Source: Hydrogenothermaceae bacterium
GTDB lineage: Bacteria > Aquificota > Aquificia > Aquificales > Hydrogenothermaceae
Reading direction: 5' to 3'
Length of the DNA: 7,982 bases
Assembly: GCA_027052485.1 (NCBI GenBank)
Contig: JALUFA010000211.1
Coordinates: forward strand, 1-7,982
The translations under genes were made by a program, and so were the position numbers. The notes under the pieces were generated by a model. It ran no database searches. It had not been told where the DNA came from and saw only the letters and a program-made list of their open reading frames with translations. Shown one piece after another: positions 6,477 to 7,982 of this stretch; position 1 is the stretch's first letter; the number at the start of each line of letters is the position of its first letter.

Positions 6477-7133
6477 AGAAAGTTTGCTCTTAACTATCTT
6501 TATTATATTGTCGGCTATTTCTTCAATGGTTTTATTTGTTGTGTCAATAATTGTATAGTCTTCTGTAGGTTTAAGAGGGGCTATTTCTCTCTCGGTATCC
6601 TGTTTATCTCGTTTTTTTATCTGCTGTAAAATTTCTTCATACGAAACGTTTTGCCCCTTTGCTACTAACTCTTCGTATCTTCTTCTTGCTCTTTCCTCTG
6701 GAGATGCGGTTAAAAAAATTTTTACATCAGCATTTGGGAAAACAACTGTTCCTATGTCTCTTCCCTCCATAACTACACACTCTTCTTTTTTTGCTATCTG
6801 TCTTTGAAGGTGTGTAAGCCTTTCTCTAACAAGTGGATTTTTTGCTACTGTAGATGCTAGCCTGGCAACTTCTTCTGTTCTTATCTTTTCTGTAATGTCT
6901 TCTCCATTTAAGATGGTTCTTTCATCCTTAAACTGTATATTAATCTCGGCTAAAAGCGCTTGCAGCTCACTTTCTTTTAAACTTTCTATAGATTTTTCTT
7001 CTTTCAACAGAAAGTATGCAACGGCGCGGTACATAGCTCCTGTATTTATGTAAGTGCAGTTTATCTTCTTAGCTATAAGCTTTGCTATTGTGCTTTTTCC
7101 TGCTCCAGCGGGACCGTCTATCGCAATAATCAT
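6474..7133 (-). CDS. cmk: Cytidylate kinase (CMP kinase)
   Basis: Cytidylate kinase phosphorylates CMP and dCMP with ATP in the cytoplasm, recycling cytidine nucleotides for RNA, DNA and phospholipid precursors. The 219-residue protein has the P-loop GPAGAGKST (7-15), the substrate-side NTGAMYRA (30-37), EGRDIGT (123-129), the FLTASPEERARRRYEEL stretch (140-156) leading into the lid, and KRDKQDTEREIAPL (174-187), whose RD...D..R...PL pattern is diagnostic of bacterial Cmk. Length is normal. ATG 7133-7131 overlaps the upstream TGA by 4 nt (ATGA), with GGAGGG (7140-7145) 6 nt before it, inside the HAD gene, so it is translated as part of that operon. It is followed by chemotaxis genes with no obvious metabolic connection. 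A sigma-28-like promoter is embedded in its last 60 bases. Confidence 0.96.
   Translation of the reverse strand: MIIAIDGPAGAGKSTIAKLIAKKINCTYINTGAMYRAVAYFLLKEEKSIESLKESELQALLAEINIQFKDERTILNGEDITEKIRTEEVARLASTVAKNPLVRERLTHLQRQIAKKEECVVMEGRDIGTVVFPNADVKIFLTASPEERARRRYEELVAKGQNVSYEEILQQIKKRDKQDTEREIAPLKPTEDYTIIDTTNKTIEEIADNIIKIVKSKLS
6508..6534 (-). promoter_or_regulatory. Candidate sigma-28 (FliA) promoter for the PAS-MCP chemotaxis pair
   Basis: On the minus strand TAAAACCA (6534-6527) is followed by exactly 11 nt and GCCGACAA (6515-6508). The enterobacterial flagellar sigma-28 consensus is TAAAGTTT-N11-GCCGATAA, so the -10 matches 7 of 8, the -35 matches TAAA, and the spacing is exact. Transcription would start near 6501, giving a leader of about 38 nt that includes the PAS ribosome-binding site. 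It is within cmk codons, so chance is possible. A perfect TATAAT (6507-6502) lies next to it but without a -35 at a proper distance. Confidence 0.55.
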
Positions 7134-7888
7134 CGTTTTCCCTCCAAAATTGATAATAGTTCTTCTGGAGATTTAGCCTTTAAACTTGTTTGTATATCCT
7201 TGTTATGGTCGTTTTCATACAGTATAAACTGTACGTTTTTCCCAGTGCTTTTATTAAACTCTTCTACCATCTGTTTGTCTGCTAACGTATCACCTATATA
7301 AAAAACTGGTTCTTTGTACTCATTATTTTCAAAGAAAAGCTTTAATGGGTACGGAGATGGTTTCCTCAGCGATGGTTGGGGGATATCGTCCTCTGTAACG
7401 ATGTAGTCAAAGAAGGGGTATAAACCGTGCTTTTCAAAAGTGTAGTCCAGGTCTCTTTTGGGTCTACCTGTTATTATTCCCGTCAAGTTTGATTTTTCTT
7501 TTATTTGTTTTAGTACTTCTTTTGGGATGATTAACTCTTCTTTATCTCTATGTTTTTCGTAAAAAGACTCAAAAATCTCAACAAGACTGTTATAATCTGG
7601 TAGGTCTATGCTGTAAAAAGTAGCAAATTTGTAAAAATCATCGAGGGAGTTTGCAAAACTTTTAAGCTCATCTTTAAAATCTTCAAGCAAAAGACCTGAT
7701 TTTGCATATAAAATCCCAGCTATAGAGGCGTCCCAGTCGTTATTTATTTTAAATGTAAATTTGATATCTCTTAACTCTTCTAAGGATACATCTTTTCCAG
7801 TGAAAAACTTTACAGTGTCTCTTATTGAGTAGTGATAAGACTTTGAAACATCAATTAGTACACCATCAACGTCAAAGATTACAATCAT
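7130..7888 (-). CDS. HAD-superfamily hydrolase, phosphatase-like, subfamily IA
   Basis: This is a probable cytoplasmic Mg-dependent phosphatase of the haloacid dehalogenase superfamily. All four motifs are present in the 252 residues: motif I DVDGVLID with nucleophile Asp6 and acid/base Asp8; motif II Thr140 in GIITGRP; motif III Lys176 in RKPSPYPL; and motif IV IGDTLADKQM with Asp200 and Asp204. The helical cap between about 15 and 125 contains a KINNDWDASIAGIL segment (47-60). Together with DVDGVLIDVSKSY, it recalls an uncharacterised HAD-IA group that I know as TIGR01548, though I cannot confirm membership. The substrate is unknown; a nucleotide or sugar phosphate is plausible because cmk follows with a 4-nt overlap. 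GGAG lies 5 nt before the ATG. It is the first gene of the leftward operon within this window, with a promoter candidate just upstream. Confidence 0.88.
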   Translation of the reverse strand: MIVIFDVDGVLIDVSKSYHYSIRDTVKFFTGKDVSLEELRDIKFTFKINNDWDASIAGILYAKSGLLLEDFKDELKSFANSLDDFYKFATFYSIDLPDYNSLVEIFESFYEKHRDKEELIIPKEVLKQIKEKSNLTGIITGRPKRDLDYTFEKHGLYPFFDYIVTEDDIPQPSLRKPSPYPLKLFFENNEYKEPVFYIGDTLADKQMVEEFNKSTGKNVQFILYENDHNKDIQTSLKAKSPEELLSILEGKR

Positions 7889-7906
7889 ACTCTCTCCGCA
7901 AAATTT

Positions 7907-7943
7907 GGTTTAACATTATTATCTCATTTAAGTTAGGTTTAAC
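7907..7943. repeat. Direct repeat GGTTTAAC flanking the HAD promoter -10
   Basis: Two identical 8-mers, GGTTTAAC, lie at 7907-7914 and 7936-7943, with starts 29 bp apart. One covers the predicted transcription start and the other touches the -35. The arrangement could be a pair of operator half-sites on roughly the same helix face (29 bp is slightly under 3 turns), but in A/T-rich DNA chance is a real alternative. Confidence 0.3.
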
Positions 7944-7948
7944 GCCAA
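7918..7948 (-). promoter_or_regulatory. Candidate promoter of the HAD-cmk operon
   Basis: On the minus strand TTGGCG (7948-7943) is separated by 19 nt from GATAAT (7923-7918), and TG at 7926-7925 makes an extended -10 (TGAGATAAT). The spacing is slightly long, which the extended -10 may compensate for. The region above it (7949-7982) is almost pure A/T and could act as an UP element. The leader to the HAD ATG would be about 22 nt. Confidence 0.45.
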
Positions 7949-7982
7949 TTTTTGTTAAATTTTTAGTTTTTAATAAATTGTT

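Overview
The window looks like ordinary chromosome from an AT-rich (roughly 35-38% G+C by eye) Gram-negative, flagellated, probably thermophilic bacterium. The proteins are rich in Lys, Glu and Ile. A LolA homologue implies an outer membrane. TsaD carries an APGLIVSL segment that, from memory, resembles the TPGLILSL form of Aquifex rather than the usual GPGL. My best guess is Aquificota (Hydrogenothermaceae-like, e.g. Sulfurihydrogenibium or Persephonella); a search is needed to confirm this. There are no RNA genes, insertion sequences, CRISPR arrays or tRNAs that I can see, and gene density is very high.

Layout. The left edge holds the first 103 codons of aroC (chorismate synthase) on the minus strand. 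It diverges, across about 50-80 bp with interleaved promoters, from a plus-strand pair: an S41 carboxyl-terminal processing protease and tsaD (tRNA t6A synthesis), joined by a TGATG stop/start. tsaD converges on, and overlaps by 11 bp, a long minus-strand series that fills the rest of the window. In transcription order (right to left) this series is: HAD hydrolase, cmk (CMP kinase), a stand-alone Aer-type PAS protein, a methyl-accepting chemotaxis protein with a C-terminal CZB zinc domain, a thioredoxin-TPR protein (CnoX/YbbN type), lolA, and a small two-helix membrane protein of unknown function. Nearly all junctions overlap or are within 10 nt; the only real gap is 41 bp between the MCP gene and cnoX, where a promoter is likely.

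How they work together. The most interesting part is the PAS/MCP pair. It looks like a bipartite energy-taxis receptor of the CetA/CetB kind (flavin PAS protein plus separate membrane transducer), with a CZB zinc domain added to the transducer. A sequence with the exact architecture of a sigma-28 (FliA) promoter lies inside the end of cmk, about 45 nt upstream of the PAS start, so the pair could be expressed with the flagellar regulon although it sits in a housekeeping operon. The cnoX-lolA-membrane protein group looks like a protein-folding/envelope-biogenesis unit. Three genes (aroC, cnoX, lolA) appear to start with TTG, and the protease may as well.
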